Source: Paracoccus sp. M683
Lineage (GTDB): Bacteria > Pseudomonadota > Alphaproteobacteria > Rhodobacterales > Rhodobacteraceae
Direction of reading: 5' to 3'
Assembly: GCF_007096355.1 (NCBI RefSeq)
Contig: NZ_VKDF01000011.1
Coordinates: 1 to 64,000 of the forward strand
DNA: 64,000 nucleotides
In this document: positions 49,909 to 58,152 of the stretch, one piece after another
Numbering within the stretch: position 1 is the stretch's first letter
Layout: every line of letters starts with the position of its first letter
Program-made: the position numbers and the translations under genes
Notes under the pieces: generated by a model
What the model was told of the DNA's origin: nothing
Databases searched by the model: none
The model's input: only the letters and a program-made list of their open reading frames with translations

Positions 49909-50757
49909 TCATATGCCGTCGGTGGTGCGGTGGCGGTCGTCATAGAAGATCAGCGGGCGTTCATCATCGCTGAAGACATCGACGGCGCGGGCGTCGGGGT
50001 CGTCATGCAGGGCCGGGCCGCCAAGGACGAAATGGCGCAAGACGCCGCCAAAGGCGCGTTTCAGGTTTTCGGGGGTGAAGGTTGTTTCCACCGGACCCGA
50101 GGCCAGAACGGTGCCCTTCACCAGCACCACCCGGTCACAATATTCGGGAACCGAGCCAAGGTCGTGGGTCGAGACAAGGATCACCCGCCCCTCGTCGCGC
50201 ATCTCGCGCAGAAGGGTGATGATGGTTTCCTCGGTTTTGACGTCAACGCCGGTGAAGGGCTCGTCCAGCAGGATGACGCGGCCCTCCTGCGCCAGCGCGC
50301 GGGCCAGAAAGACGCGCTTTTTCTGGCCGCCTGACAATTCGCCGATCTGGCGGTGGCGGAATTCGGCCATGCCCACGCGGGACAGGGCATCGGAGACGGC
50401 CTGGAGGTCGGCCGGACGGGCGCGGCGCAGAAAGCCCATATGGCCATAGCGCCCCATCATCACGACATCCTCGACGAGGACGGGAAAGGACCAGTCGACC
50501 TCTTCCGCCTGCGGAACATAGGCGATCAGGTTGCGGGCCAGAGCCTGTTCAACGCTTTGATCCAGCACCGTGATGCGGCCACGCGCCGCCGGGATAAACC
50601 CCATCAGCGCCTTGAACAGTGTTGATTTGCCCGCGCCGTTGACCCCGACCAGCGCCGTGATCGAGCCTTTCGGCGCGGTCAGGCTGGCATCGCGCAGGGC
50701 CGTATGGCCGTTGCGATAGGTGACGGTCAGGTCGGTGACGGTGATGCCATCGGTCAT
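49909..50757 (-). CDS. sitB: manganese/iron ABC transporter ATPase SitB
   Basis: A 282-residue ATPase with Walker A GVNGAGKST near residues 38-46, signature LSGGQKKRVFLARAL, Walker B VILLDEPFTGVD and the switch histidine in VSTHDLGSV. GFIPAARGRI and FPVLVEDVVMMGRYGHMG are typical of the metal ABC group. The start at 50757 overlaps the sitA stop by ATGA; the much longer open frame upstream is a shadow of sitA. It energises SitC/SitD. Confidence 0.9.
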   Translation of the reverse strand: MTDGITVTDLTVTYRNGHTALRDASLTAPKGSITALVGVNGAGKSTLFKALMGFIPAARGRITVLDQSVEQALARNLIAYVPQAEEVDWSFPVLVEDVVMMGRYGHMGFLRRARPADLQAVSDALSRVGMAEFRHRQIGELSGGQKKRVFLARALAQEGRVILLDEPFTGVDVKTEETIITLLREMRDEGRVILVSTHDLGSVPEYCDRVVLVKGTVLASGPVETTFTPENLKRAFGGVLRHFVLGGPALHDDPDARAVDVFSDDERPLIFYDDRHRTTDGI

Positions 50758-51656
50758 ATTGCAAGCTCGGTCAGGATGGTTTCGGTGGTGACGCGCAGCA
50801 GGTCCAGATAAGAGGGCACCGGGCCATCGGATTCTGACAGGCTGTCGACGTAAAGCTGGCCACCATAACGGGCGTCGGTTTCCGCCGCGATGGCACGGGC
50901 CGGCCGGTCGGATATGGTGGATTCCGAGAAGATCACCGGGATGGCATCCTTGTGCATCGTGTCGATCACCCGGCGGATCTGCTGGGGCGTGCCCTGGCCA
51001 TCTGCATTGATCGGCCAAAGGAACAGCTCGTTCAGGCCGAAATCGCGGGCGAGATAGGAAAATGCGCCCTCGGATGTGACCAGCCAGCGGCGGTCCGGGG
51101 GCAAGGCGCGCGCGGCGTCGCGCAACGGGCCGATGGTGCCCTCGATCCGTTGCTTGTAGCGGGCCGCATTGGCCAGGTAGGCCGTGGCATTGGCCGGATC
51201 GGCCGTGGCCAGCGCACCGGCGATATTGTCGATATAGATCAGTGCGCTGTCCAGCGCCATCCAGGCATGGGGATTGGGGCGGCCGTCATAATCGCCGCCC
51301 GTGATGGCGATTGGCTTGACGCCCTCGCTGACCACGACCACCGGAACATCGCCCAGTTTCGCGGTGAACTGCTGGAACCAGGCCTCAAGGTTCATGCCAT
51401 TGGCCAGAATCAGATCCGCGCCCGAGCTGCGGATCATGTCGCCTGCCGTGGGCTGGTAATTGTGGATGTCAGCCCCCGGTCGGGTGATTGATTCAACATC
51501 CGCCAATCCGCCCGCAACATTGCGCGCCATATCCGCGATGATGGTGAAGGTGGTGGCGATCTTCAACCGCTCGGCTTGCGCGGGAAGGGCAAAGGACGCC
51601 GCCAGCAGGAACGGCAAAGTGGAACGGATCAGGGTTCGGGTAAGCGCTTGGATCAT
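50754..51656 (-). CDS. sitA: periplasmic manganese/iron-binding protein SitA
   Basis: A 300-residue cluster A-I binding protein. It has a signal peptide (cleavage after PAQA near residue 28) and four expected metal ligands: the histidine in ADIHNYQPT near 65, NPHAWMALDS near 128, the glutamate in SEGAFSYLARDF near 194, and the aspartate in LYVDSLSES near 272. FSESTISDRPARAIAAETDARYGG is shared with SitA/MntC rather than with the zinc proteins, which carry a His-rich loop absent here. First gene of sitABCD, divergent from the Fur-family gene, with a complex operator between them. Confidence 0.9.
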   Translation of the reverse strand: MIQALTRTLIRSTLPFLLAASFALPAQAERLKIATTFTIIADMARNVAGGLADVESITRPGADIHNYQPTAGDMIRSSGADLILANGMNLEAWFQQFTAKLGDVPVVVVSEGVKPIAITGGDYDGRPNPHAWMALDSALIYIDNIAGALATADPANATAYLANAARYKQRIEGTIGPLRDAARALPPDRRWLVTSEGAFSYLARDFGLNELFLWPINADGQGTPQQIRRVIDTMHKDAIPVIFSESTISDRPARAIAAETDARYGGQLYVDSLSESDGPVPSYLDLLRVTTETILTELAI

Positions 51657-51670
51657 GATTCACAGGTATC

Positions 51671-51734
51671 TGCGAATGATTCTCAACTGTCAACAGTTGC
51701 GATTGGGTCGCAACTGATGGCCCAGTTGCAACTG
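51671..51734. promoter_or_regulatory. operator cluster between sitA and the Mur-like gene
   Basis: TGCGAAT-G-ATTCTCA (51671-51685) is a 7-1-7 inverted repeat with one mismatch, like Fur/Mur boxes. Immediately after it come five alternating copies of CAACTG/CAGTTG at 51684, 51694, 51712, 51723 and 51729. They include the perfect palindromes CAACTGT-CA-ACAGTTG (51684-51699) and CAGTTGCAACTG (51723-51734), and GTTGCGA-TTGGG-TCGCAAC (51696-51714). The block fills most of the 103-base divergent region. Confidence 0.65.
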
Positions 51735-51759
51735 ATGTCGCGATGGGGCAAGAGGGGGC

Positions 51760-52185
51760 ATGACCAAGGACCGTGCCCGACAGCTGGAGGCCGCATTGCG
51801 CGAGGCCGGCGTTCGCATCACCCGGCAGCGGTCTGCGCTGTTGCGGGTGCTTGCGGCCTGTGACGACCATCCTGACGCGACCGAGCTGCATTTGCGGGCC
51901 AGGGATGCGGGTGTGGCTGTCTCGCTGGCCACGGTTTATCGCACGCTGACGACGCTTCAGGCGCAGGGCGTGATCGAGAAGCTGGAATTTCGGGGCGAAC
52001 CCGCCCGGTGGGAACCGGCCGATCAGCAACATCATGACCATATGATTGATGTCGATACCGGCGCGGTGATCGAGTTCACCAATGACCGGATCGAGCGTCT
52101 TCAGGCCGAGATCGCCGCCGAGATGGGATATGAGATCGTCCATCACCGGCTGGAGTTGTATGTCCGCCGGCGCGGCAACGGCTGA
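51760..52185 (+). CDS. mur: Fur-family metalloregulator, Mur-like
   Basis: A 141-residue winged-helix repressor. GVRITRQRSALLRVLAACDDHPDATELHLRARDAG, SLATVYRTLTTLQAQGVIEKLEF and the metal-binding ADQQHHDHMIDVDTGAVIEF (HHDH at 91-94) follow Fur order. It lacks the two CxxC pairs of zinc-structured Fur proteins, as do Mur and Irr proteins of alphaproteobacteria. Because it diverges from sitABCD it most likely represses manganese uptake when Mn is plentiful. GAGGGGG precedes the ATG at 51760. Irr is a less likely alternative, as the Irr haem motif is not seen. Confidence 0.78.
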   Translation: MTKDRARQLEAALREAGVRITRQRSALLRVLAACDDHPDATELHLRARDAGVAVSLATVYRTLTTLQAQGVIEKLEFRGEPARWEPADQQHHDHMIDVDTGAVIEFTNDRIERLQAEIAAEMGYEIVHHRLELYVRRRGNG

Positions 52186-52302
52186 TGATCCGGGCGTGAT
52201 CGCGTAGATTTCCAGCGAGCGGTGCGCGGATCGCGCCTGGGGGTGGACAGTTTCCGTCCCGAACTGTTCCATGCCAGGGTAAACAACCCCAGGGGGATCA
52301 GG

Positions 52303-53475
52303 ATGAGATATGCACTCGTATTCGGGATGATGCTGGCCACACCCGCACTGGCCTATGAGCCGCTGGTCGAAAAGCAGGAATTCACCCTGGCCGATTTCGT
52401 GACCGAGGGTGGCGAAACCATCCCCGAGATGCGGCTTGGCTATGAAACCTATGGCACGCTGAACGAGGCCAGGGACAACGCCATCCTGATCCCGCATTTC
52501 TTCAGCGGCAACAGCCATGCGGCAGGGAAATATGCCGAAAGCGATGAAGCGCCGGGTTACTGGGATGCGATCATCGGGTCGGGTCGGGCCATCGACACCG
52601 ACAAGTGGTTCGTTGTCTCGGTCGACAGCCCGGTGAATCTGGGCGCGAATGATCCCAATGTCATCACCACCGGCCCGGCCAGCATCAACCCGGCCACGGG
52701 TAAGCCGTGGGGCATGGATTTTCCGATCCTGACCATGGGCGATTTCGTCGAGACGCAGAAAGGGTTGATGGAACAGCTTGGCATTCCGAAATGGCACGCG
52801 GTCATGGGGGCCTCGATGGGGGGCGTGCAAAGCTATGAATGGGCCGCGCGCCATCCCGATCTGCTGGGGCGGGTCGTGCCGGTCATCGCCTCGGGCTGGG
52901 CCGATGCCGACCTGATCGCCTGGCTGGACATCTGGGCCTCGCCCATCCGGCTGGACCCGAACTGGAACGGTGGCGACTATTACGGGGGCGAGCCGCCCAA
53001 TGCCGGGCTTGCTGATGCGCTGAAGATCGTGACGCTGCATGCCAATTCGGCCGAATGGACGAATGGCAGCTTTGGCCGGACATGGGCGGCCGAGGGCGCC
53101 GACCCGGCCGCCAGCTGGGACAATGAATTTGCCGTGGTCGATACGCTGAACAAGGCGGGCGCGGCGCGGGCCGGCCTGTCGGACGCCAATCACTTCCTGT
53201 ATCTCGTCAAGGCGAACCAGCTGTTCGTGGCCGGGAACGAGGGCGAGAACCTGTATCAGGGCCTGCTGGACATCAACGTGCCGGTGATGCTGATCCATAC
53301 CGACGAGGATCTGGTCTTTCCCGGCGATGCCGTGCGCGAGACCGGGGCAATCATCAAATCCGACGGCACGCCGGTCGAGATCGTGGAATTGCAGGGCACG
53401 CGCGGCCATCTGGATGGCGTGCTGAACATCGCCCAGGCAGGGGACCGCATCCGCGCCTTTCTTGAGGCGGACTGA
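52303..53475 (+). CDS. exported alpha/beta hydrolase of the homoserine O-acetyltransferase fold
   Basis: A 390-residue protein with a signal peptide (MRYALVFGMMLATPALA, cleavage after residue 18). The body follows MetX-like acyltransferases: MRLGYETYGTLNEARDNAILIPHFFSGNSHAAGKY, the nucleophile elbow GASMGGVQSYEWAARHP, the acid in LIHTDEDLVFP and the base in GTRGHLDG. Cytoplasmic MetX proteins lack signal peptides, so this secreted relative is probably a hydrolase rather than a methionine biosynthetic enzyme. The start at 52303 follows AGGGGGA. Substrate unknown. Confidence 0.8.
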   Translation: MRYALVFGMMLATPALAYEPLVEKQEFTLADFVTEGGETIPEMRLGYETYGTLNEARDNAILIPHFFSGNSHAAGKYAESDEAPGYWDAIIGSGRAIDTDKWFVVSVDSPVNLGANDPNVITTGPASINPATGKPWGMDFPILTMGDFVETQKGLMEQLGIPKWHAVMGASMGGVQSYEWAARHPDLLGRVVPVIASGWADADLIAWLDIWASPIRLDPNWNGGDYYGGEPPNAGLADALKIVTLHANSAEWTNGSFGRTWAAEGADPAASWDNEFAVVDTLNKAGAARAGLSDANHFLYLVKANQLFVAGNEGENLYQGLLDINVPVMLIHTDEDLVFPGDAVRETGAIIKSDGTPVEIVELQGTRGHLDGVLNIAQAGDRIRAFLEAD

Positions 53476-53537
53476 AACAGCCCAGCGCCGCGCTTGACCA
53501 GGCGTGGCGCAGGTTCTAGGACGATGCGGATCATTGG

Positions 53538-53614
53538 GGGCCTGTAGCTCAATTGGTCAGAGCAGGGCGCTCATAACGCCTTGGTTGGGGGTTCAAGTCC
53601 CTCCGGGCCTACCA
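53538..53614 (+). tRNA. tRNA with CAU anticodon, probably tRNA-Ile2
   Basis: A 77-base cloverleaf ending in encoded CCA. The anticodon loop is CTCATAA (anticodon CAT) and the T-loop is TTCAAGT. The acceptor stem includes a G-T pair at its first position. The anticodon alone would read as methionine. The acceptor (GGGCCTG...) and variable region TTGGT resemble the isoleucine-2 tRNA whose C34 is converted to lysidine by TilS, not the initiator and less the elongator methionine tRNA. Confidence 0.9.
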
Positions 53615-53694
53615 TTTTCACCGATCCCGCGCTGATCCGTTGCCCCGCCCTGCGGCTTCCGCTATGGGGACGCCATCCAAGCGAGGGCGGCGAG

Positions 53695-54741
53695 ATGAGC
53701 GACAATCCCAATGGTCTGACCTATGCCGAGGCAGGGGTCGATATCGACGCAGGTAATGCACTGGTCGAACGCATCAAGCCGGCGGCGGCGAAAACGCAGC
53801 GCTCGGGCGTGATGGAGGGCCTGGGCGGCTTTGGCGCGCTGTTCGATCCGCGCGCGGCGGGCTTCACCGATCCCGTTCTGGTCGCCGCGACCGACGGCGT
53901 CGGCACCAAGCTGCGCATCGCCATTGATACCGGGCATCTGGATGGTGTGGGCATCGACCTGGTCGCCATGTGCGTCAACGATCTGGTCTGTCAGGGCGCC
54001 GAGCCGCTGTTCTTCCTTGACTATTTCGCCACGGGCAAGCTGTCCGTCGATGAGGCCGCCCGCGTGATCGAGGGCATTGCGGCGGGTTGCGCCGGCTCTG
54101 GCTGCGCGCTGATCGGCGGTGAGACGGCGGAAATGCCCGGCATGTATGCCAAGGGTGATTTCGATCTGGCGGGCTTTGCCGTAGGCGCGATGGAACGCGG
54201 CACGGCGCTGCCCTCGGGCGTCGTGGCGGGCGATGTGCTGCTGGGCCTGGCCTCGGACGGGGTGCATTCCAACGGCTTCTCGCTGGTCCGCCACGTGGCC
54301 GAGGCGGCGGGGATGGATTGGGAATCGCCCTCGCCCTTCGGCCCCGGCACGCTTGGCCGGGCGCTGCTGGTACCGACGCGGCTTTACGTCAAACCGGTTC
54401 TGGCGGCGGTTCGCGCCGGTGGCGTGCATGCGGCGGCCCATATCACCGGCGGCGGCATCACCGAGAACCTGCCGCGCGTGCTGCCCAAGGATCTTGGCGC
54501 CGAGATCGACCTGAATGCCTGGACGCTGCCTCCGGTCTTTGACTGGCTGCGCAAGTCCGGCGGTATCTCTGAAGCCGAGATGCTGAAGACCTTCAACAGC
54601 GGCATCGGCATGATCCTGTCGGTCGCCGCCGACCGCGCCGATGCGCTGACCGCGCTGCTGACAGCCGAGGGCGAGACGGTTCACCGGCTTGGTCGCGTCG
54701 TCGCGGGGCAGGGCGTGCGCTACAGCGGCAGCCTTTCGTGA
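53695..54741 (+). CDS. purM: phosphoribosylformylglycinamidine cyclo-ligase
   Basis: PurM makes aminoimidazole ribonucleotide in purine synthesis. The 348-residue protein shows [77 protein letters not shown] and [15 protein letters not shown], in the order expected. The ATG at 53695 is used; the open frame extends upstream through the tRNA and is not coding there. It overlaps purN by four bases. Confidence 0.95.
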   Translation: MSDNPNGLTYAEAGVDIDAGNALVERIKPAAAKTQRSGVMEGLGGFGALFDPRAAGFTDPVLVAATDGVGTKLRIAIDTGHLDGVGIDLVAMCVNDLVCQGAEPLFFLDYFATGKLSVDEAARVIEGIAAGCAGSGCALIGGETAEMPGMYAKGDFDLAGFAVGAMERGTALPSGVVAGDVLLGLASDGVHSNGFSLVRHVAEAAGMDWESPSPFGPGTLGRALLVPTRLYVKPVLAAVRAGGVHAAAHITGGGITENLPRVLPKDLGAEIDLNAWTLPPVFDWLRKSGGISEAEMLKTFNSGIGMILSVAADRADALTALLTAEGETVHRLGRVVAGQGVRYSGSLS

Positions 54742-55322
54742 AGCGAGTCGCCATCCTGATTTCCGGCGGCGGCTCGAACATGGTGCGGCTGCTGGACAGC
54801 ATGGATGGCGATCATCCCGCCCGCGCGGTTCTGGTCGGGTCGAACGATCCGGCGGCGGGCGGGCTGGCCAAGGCGGCCGGTCGGGGAATCGCGACCTTTG
54901 CCATCGACCATCGCGCCCATGCCAGCCGCGCCGCGTTCGAGGCCGCGCTGCTGGAACCCTTGCTGGAAGTACAGCCCGACATCATCTGCCTGGCCGGGTT
55001 CATGCGCATCCTGACGCCGGATTTCGTGCGCCGCTTTGACGGGCGGATGCTGAACATCCACCCGTCTCTCTTGCCCAAATACCCAGGCCTTCACACCCAT
55101 GCCCGCGCCATCGAGGCCGGCGATACCCAGGCCGGCGCAACTGTGCATGAGGTGACGGCCGATCTGGATGCCGGCCCGATTCTGGGGCAGGCGCGGGTGC
55201 CGGTGCTGGTGGGCGATACAGCCGATACGCTGGCCGCGCGGGTGCTGGTGCAGGAACATCGCCTGTATCCGGCGGTGCTGCGGCGCTTTGCTGCTGGCGA
55301 TCGGACGCCGGTGATACTTTAG
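54738..55322 (+). CDS. purN: phosphoribosylglycinamide formyltransferase
   Basis: PurN formylates GAR with 10-formyl-tetrahydrofolate. The 194-residue protein begins [19 protein letters not shown]. It carries [57 protein letters not shown], which includes the catalytic Asn-His pair and the loop [10 protein letters not shown]. It starts with GTG at 54738, overlapping the purM stop, so the two enzymes are coupled. Confidence 0.95.
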   Translation: MKRVAILISGGGSNMVRLLDSMDGDHPARAVLVGSNDPAAGGLAKAAGRGIATFAIDHRAHASRAAFEAALLEPLLEVQPDIICLAGFMRILTPDFVRRFDGRMLNIHPSLLPKYPGLHTHARAIEAGDTQAGATVHEVTADLDAGPILGQARVPVLVGDTADTLAARVLVQEHRLYPAVLRRFAAGDRTPVIL

Positions 55323-55959
55323 ACGCCAGTGCCAAGCGAGGCGGACAGTTCCGCCCGCAGCCAGTCGCGAAACTTGCCGATGGCCGGCTTGCGATGCGAT
55401 TCAGGTGCCGTGACCAGCCAATGGAAATCATTGGTGACCGCATGGCCGGGCAGGGGGCGCACCAATGTGCCCTGCGCCAATGCATCGGCGGCAATAATCG
55501 CCCAGGCCATGAATACGCCCTGGCCCGACATGGCCGCATTCAGGCACAAGCCGCCATCGGCCAGCTCTGGCCCGTCAGACAGCATGGCCGGTGTCAGCCC
55601 GTGGGGCGCCAGCCATTCCGACCAGCCTGCCAATTGCGCATTTTCCCGGATCACCGGCAGCCGCGCCAGATCGGTGACGCTGTTCAGCGCGGGCGCAAGC
55701 GTCGGTGCGCAGACCGGAAGGAACTGCTGTTGCATCAGCCGGTCCTGCCGCAGCCCCGGCCCAACTGGGTCGGGCGCAGGGCCTGACCGCTGCGATCAAA
55801 GACCGGGCGGCCAAGTTGCGCCTCGGTCCTGGTGATACGCTGGCTCAACGCGCCCGAGGTCACGCCCAACTCGTCGGCTGCGGCGGTCAGCGTGCCAAGC
55901 CGGGCCACGGCCTCGATCGCACGCAAACCTGACAGCGAAATTCGGTTCAGCGAGTTCAT
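55319..55959 (-). pseudogene. LysR-family regulator, internal deletion with frameshift
   Basis: Two pieces of one LysR gene lie in different frames. The 5' piece (55735-55959) encodes an intact winged helix-turn-helix (LSGLRAIEAVARLGTLTAAADELGVTSGALSQRI) up to LRPTQLGRG. The 3' piece (55319-55735) encodes the second half of an effector domain (QQQFLPVCAPTLAP ... GKFRDWLRAELSASL). In the second frame the sequence upstream of its ATG reads on as LRQDRL, so that piece is not a real start. About 80 residues, linker plus the first part of the effector domain, are missing at about 55760. The gene is very probably non-functional, although a free DNA-binding domain of 74 residues could still be made. 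Confidence 0.78.
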
Positions 55960-56414
55960 TTAGGTTATCTAAAATAGACGCTGAATAATCGCAAAATATG
56001 CGGGATGATTTCGCAGATATATTAAGATCATGGAAACATCTTCAGCCGCTGACTTCACCGCCTTGCCCCGCAAGCGCAGATCCGCGACCTGCTGGATCAT
56101 CCCGAAATCATCCGCATGAGCCGTCACGAGTTGGACGACCTTCCGCTGCCGCGGCCTCAACAAAAAAATCTTGTTCTGCAAACCCATGTGCTGTGCAAAT
56201 GAATGCCGCCTGGGTGTTTTGCGGTCGGGATGCGGTTCTGTCCGATGGCGGGTAAAGGACACAGGCATTCCGGTCGGACAATGCTGCATTGCAGCAATTG
56301 CCGGCGGATTTGCGCCGTGCTTGGTTGATTGTCGGGCAGGACGGGTATAGGCCCCACGCAGCACCGTGCCGTTTGGCGCGCAATCCCCGTATGCAAGTTC
56401 TTCCGAGCGTTATC
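55960..56414. other. 455-base gap, no firm gene
   Basis: An A/T-richer stretch directly upstream of the LysR remnant, then a region before sat-cysC. A 28-codon plus-strand frame at 56116-56202 (open further upstream without a start) encodes a protein-like peptide (MSRHELDDLPLPRPQQKN) that may be the end of a broken gene. No ribosome site is present. No clear promoter or terminator was identified. Confidence 0.4.
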
Positions 56415-58124
56415 ATGACCGAAGCCAATCAGACCCCGATCCCCGAACTCTACGTCTCGCCCGAGGCCGCCTCTGCCCTGAAGGACGAGGCAGGCAACAT
56501 GCCCAGCTGGGATCTGACCCCGCGTCAGATCTGCGATCTGGAACTGCTGATGAATGGCGGTTTCTATCCGCTGAAGGGCTTTCTGACCGAGGCCGATTAC
56601 AACGGCGTCGTCAATGACATGCGCCTCAGCGACGGCAGCCTGTGGCCGATGCCGATTAATCTGGATGTCAGCGAGAAATTCGCCGAAGGGCTGGAGCCGG
56701 GCACCGATATTGCCCTGCGCGATCAGGAAGGCGTGATTCTGGCGATCATGTCGGTCACCGACAAGTGGGTGCCCAACAAGGCGCATGAGGCCGAACAGGT
56801 CTTTGGTGCCGATGATCTGGCCCACCCGGCCGTCAACTATCTGCACAATGCCGCCGGCCCGGTCTATCTGGGCGGCCCGGTCAAGGGCCTGCAAGCGCCG
56901 ACGCATTACGATTTCCGCGGTCGTCGCAATACGCCGAACGAACTGCGCGCGCAGTTCAAGAAACTGGGCTGGCGCAAGGTCGTGGTCTTCCAGACCCGCA
57001 ACCCGCTGCACCGCGCCCATCAGGAACTGACCTTCCGCGCGGCGCGCGAGGCTCAGGCCAACCTGCTGATCCATCCGGTCGTCGGCATGACCAAGCCGGG
57101 CGATGTCGACCACTTCACCCGCGTCCGCTGCTATGAGGCGGTGCTGGATAAATACCCGGCCGCCACGACCTCGCTAAGCTTGCTGAATCTGGCGATGCGC
57201 ATGGCCGGCCCGCGCGAGGCGGTCTGGCACGGCATTATCCGCCGCAACCACGGTGCCACACATTTCATCGTTGGCCGCGATCATGCCGGCCCTGGCAAGA
57301 ACAGCGCCGGCGTCGATTTCTATGGCCCCTATGATGCGCAGGAACTGTTCCGCAAGCACGAGGACGAGATCGGCGTGAAAATGGTCGATTTCAAGCATAT
57401 GGTCTATGTGCAGGAACGCGCCCAATACGAACCTGCCGACGAGATCGAGGAAGGCGTGACCGTCCTGAACATCAGCGGCACCGAGTTGCGCCGCCGTCTG
57501 CGCGAGGGGCTGGAAATCCCCGAATGGTTCAGCTTCCCCGAGGTCGTGCGCGAATTGCGCCGCAACTCGCCCCCGCGCGCCAACCAGGGCTTCACGGTGT
57601 TCTTCACCGGCCTGTCGGGTTCGGGCAAATCGACCGTCGCCAACGCGCTGATGGTCAAGCTGATGGAGATGGGCGGCCGTCCCGTCACGCTGCTGGATGG
57701 TGACGTGGTGCGCAAGCATCTGTCCTCTGAACTGGGTTTCAGCAAGGAACACCGTGACATCAACATCAAGCGCATCGGCTATGTCGCTTCGGAAATCACC
57801 AAGAACGGCGGCATCGCCATCTGTGCGCCCATCGCGCCCTATACCGCCACCCGCCGCGCCGTGCGTGAAATGGTCGAGCAATATGGCGCCTTTTGCGAGG
57901 TGCATGTCTCGACCCCGGTTGAAGAATGCGAACGCCGCGACCGCAAGGGCCTGTATAAACTGGCCCGCGAAGGCAAGATCAAGGAATTCACCGGGATTTC
58001 GGACCCTTATGAAGAACCGCAAAAGCCTGAACTGCGGGTCGACACCACCGAGATCGACGTTGACAATGCCGCGCATCAGGTTCTGCTGACGCTGGAAAAC
58101 ATGGGGTTGATCGGCCTGCGCTGA
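56415..58124 (+). CDS. bifunctional sulfate adenylyltransferase / adenylylsulfate kinase
   Basis: A 569-residue fusion that activates sulfate in two steps. Residues 1-390 are the ATP sulfurylase: LLMNGGFYPLKGFLTEADY, the nucleotide-binding QTRNPLHRAHQELTFRA, HPVVGMTKPGDVDHFTR and FIVGRDHAGPGKN. Residues about 395-569 are APS kinase (CysC) with the P-loop FTGLSGSGKSTVANAL, LDGDVVRKHLSSELGFSKEHRD and a phosphoacceptor region. It produces APS and PAPS for assimilation or sulfation; no cysH or cysI lies nearby. This single-chain Sat-CysC arrangement is common in Paracoccus and relatives. The ATG at 56415 starts the conserved N-terminus; the ribosome site is weak. Confidence 0.94.
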   Translation: MTEANQTPIPELYVSPEAASALKDEAGNMPSWDLTPRQICDLELLMNGGFYPLKGFLTEADYNGVVNDMRLSDGSLWPMPINLDVSEKFAEGLEPGTDIALRDQEGVILAIMSVTDKWVPNKAHEAEQVFGADDLAHPAVNYLHNAAGPVYLGGPVKGLQAPTHYDFRGRRNTPNELRAQFKKLGWRKVVVFQTRNPLHRAHQELTFRAAREAQANLLIHPVVGMTKPGDVDHFTRVRCYEAVLDKYPAATTSLSLLNLAMRMAGPREAVWHGIIRRNHGATHFIVGRDHAGPGKNSAGVDFYGPYDAQELFRKHEDEIGVKMVDFKHMVYVQERAQYEPADEIEEGVTVLNISGTELRRRLREGLEIPEWFSFPEVVRELRRNSPPRANQGFTVFFTGLSGSGKSTVANALMVKLMEMGGRPVTLLDGDVVRKHLSSELGFSKEHRDINIKRIGYVASEITKNGGIAICAPIAPYTATRRAVREMVEQYGAFCEVHVSTPVEECERRDRKGLYKLAREGKIKEFTGISDPYEEPQKPELRVDTTEIDVDNAAHQVLLTLENMGLIGLR

Positions 58125-58152
58125 TCGCCCATCGGCGCAGGGTGTGGGGGAC

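Noticed and set aside
51493..53409. A 638-codon minus-strand frame across sitA, mur and the exported hydrolase
   Set aside because: It crosses three real genes and their promoters, which argues against coding.
53538..53614. Initiator tRNA-Met
   Set aside because: The anticodon is CAT but the gene lacks the initiator signs (mismatched first acceptor pair of the C-A type and three G-C pairs in the anticodon stem next to the loop), and the arm sequences fit tRNA-Ile2 better.
55735..55740. Programmed frameshift joining the two LysR pieces
   Set aside because: No slippery sequence is present, and about 80 residues of the family are missing, which a frameshift could not restore.
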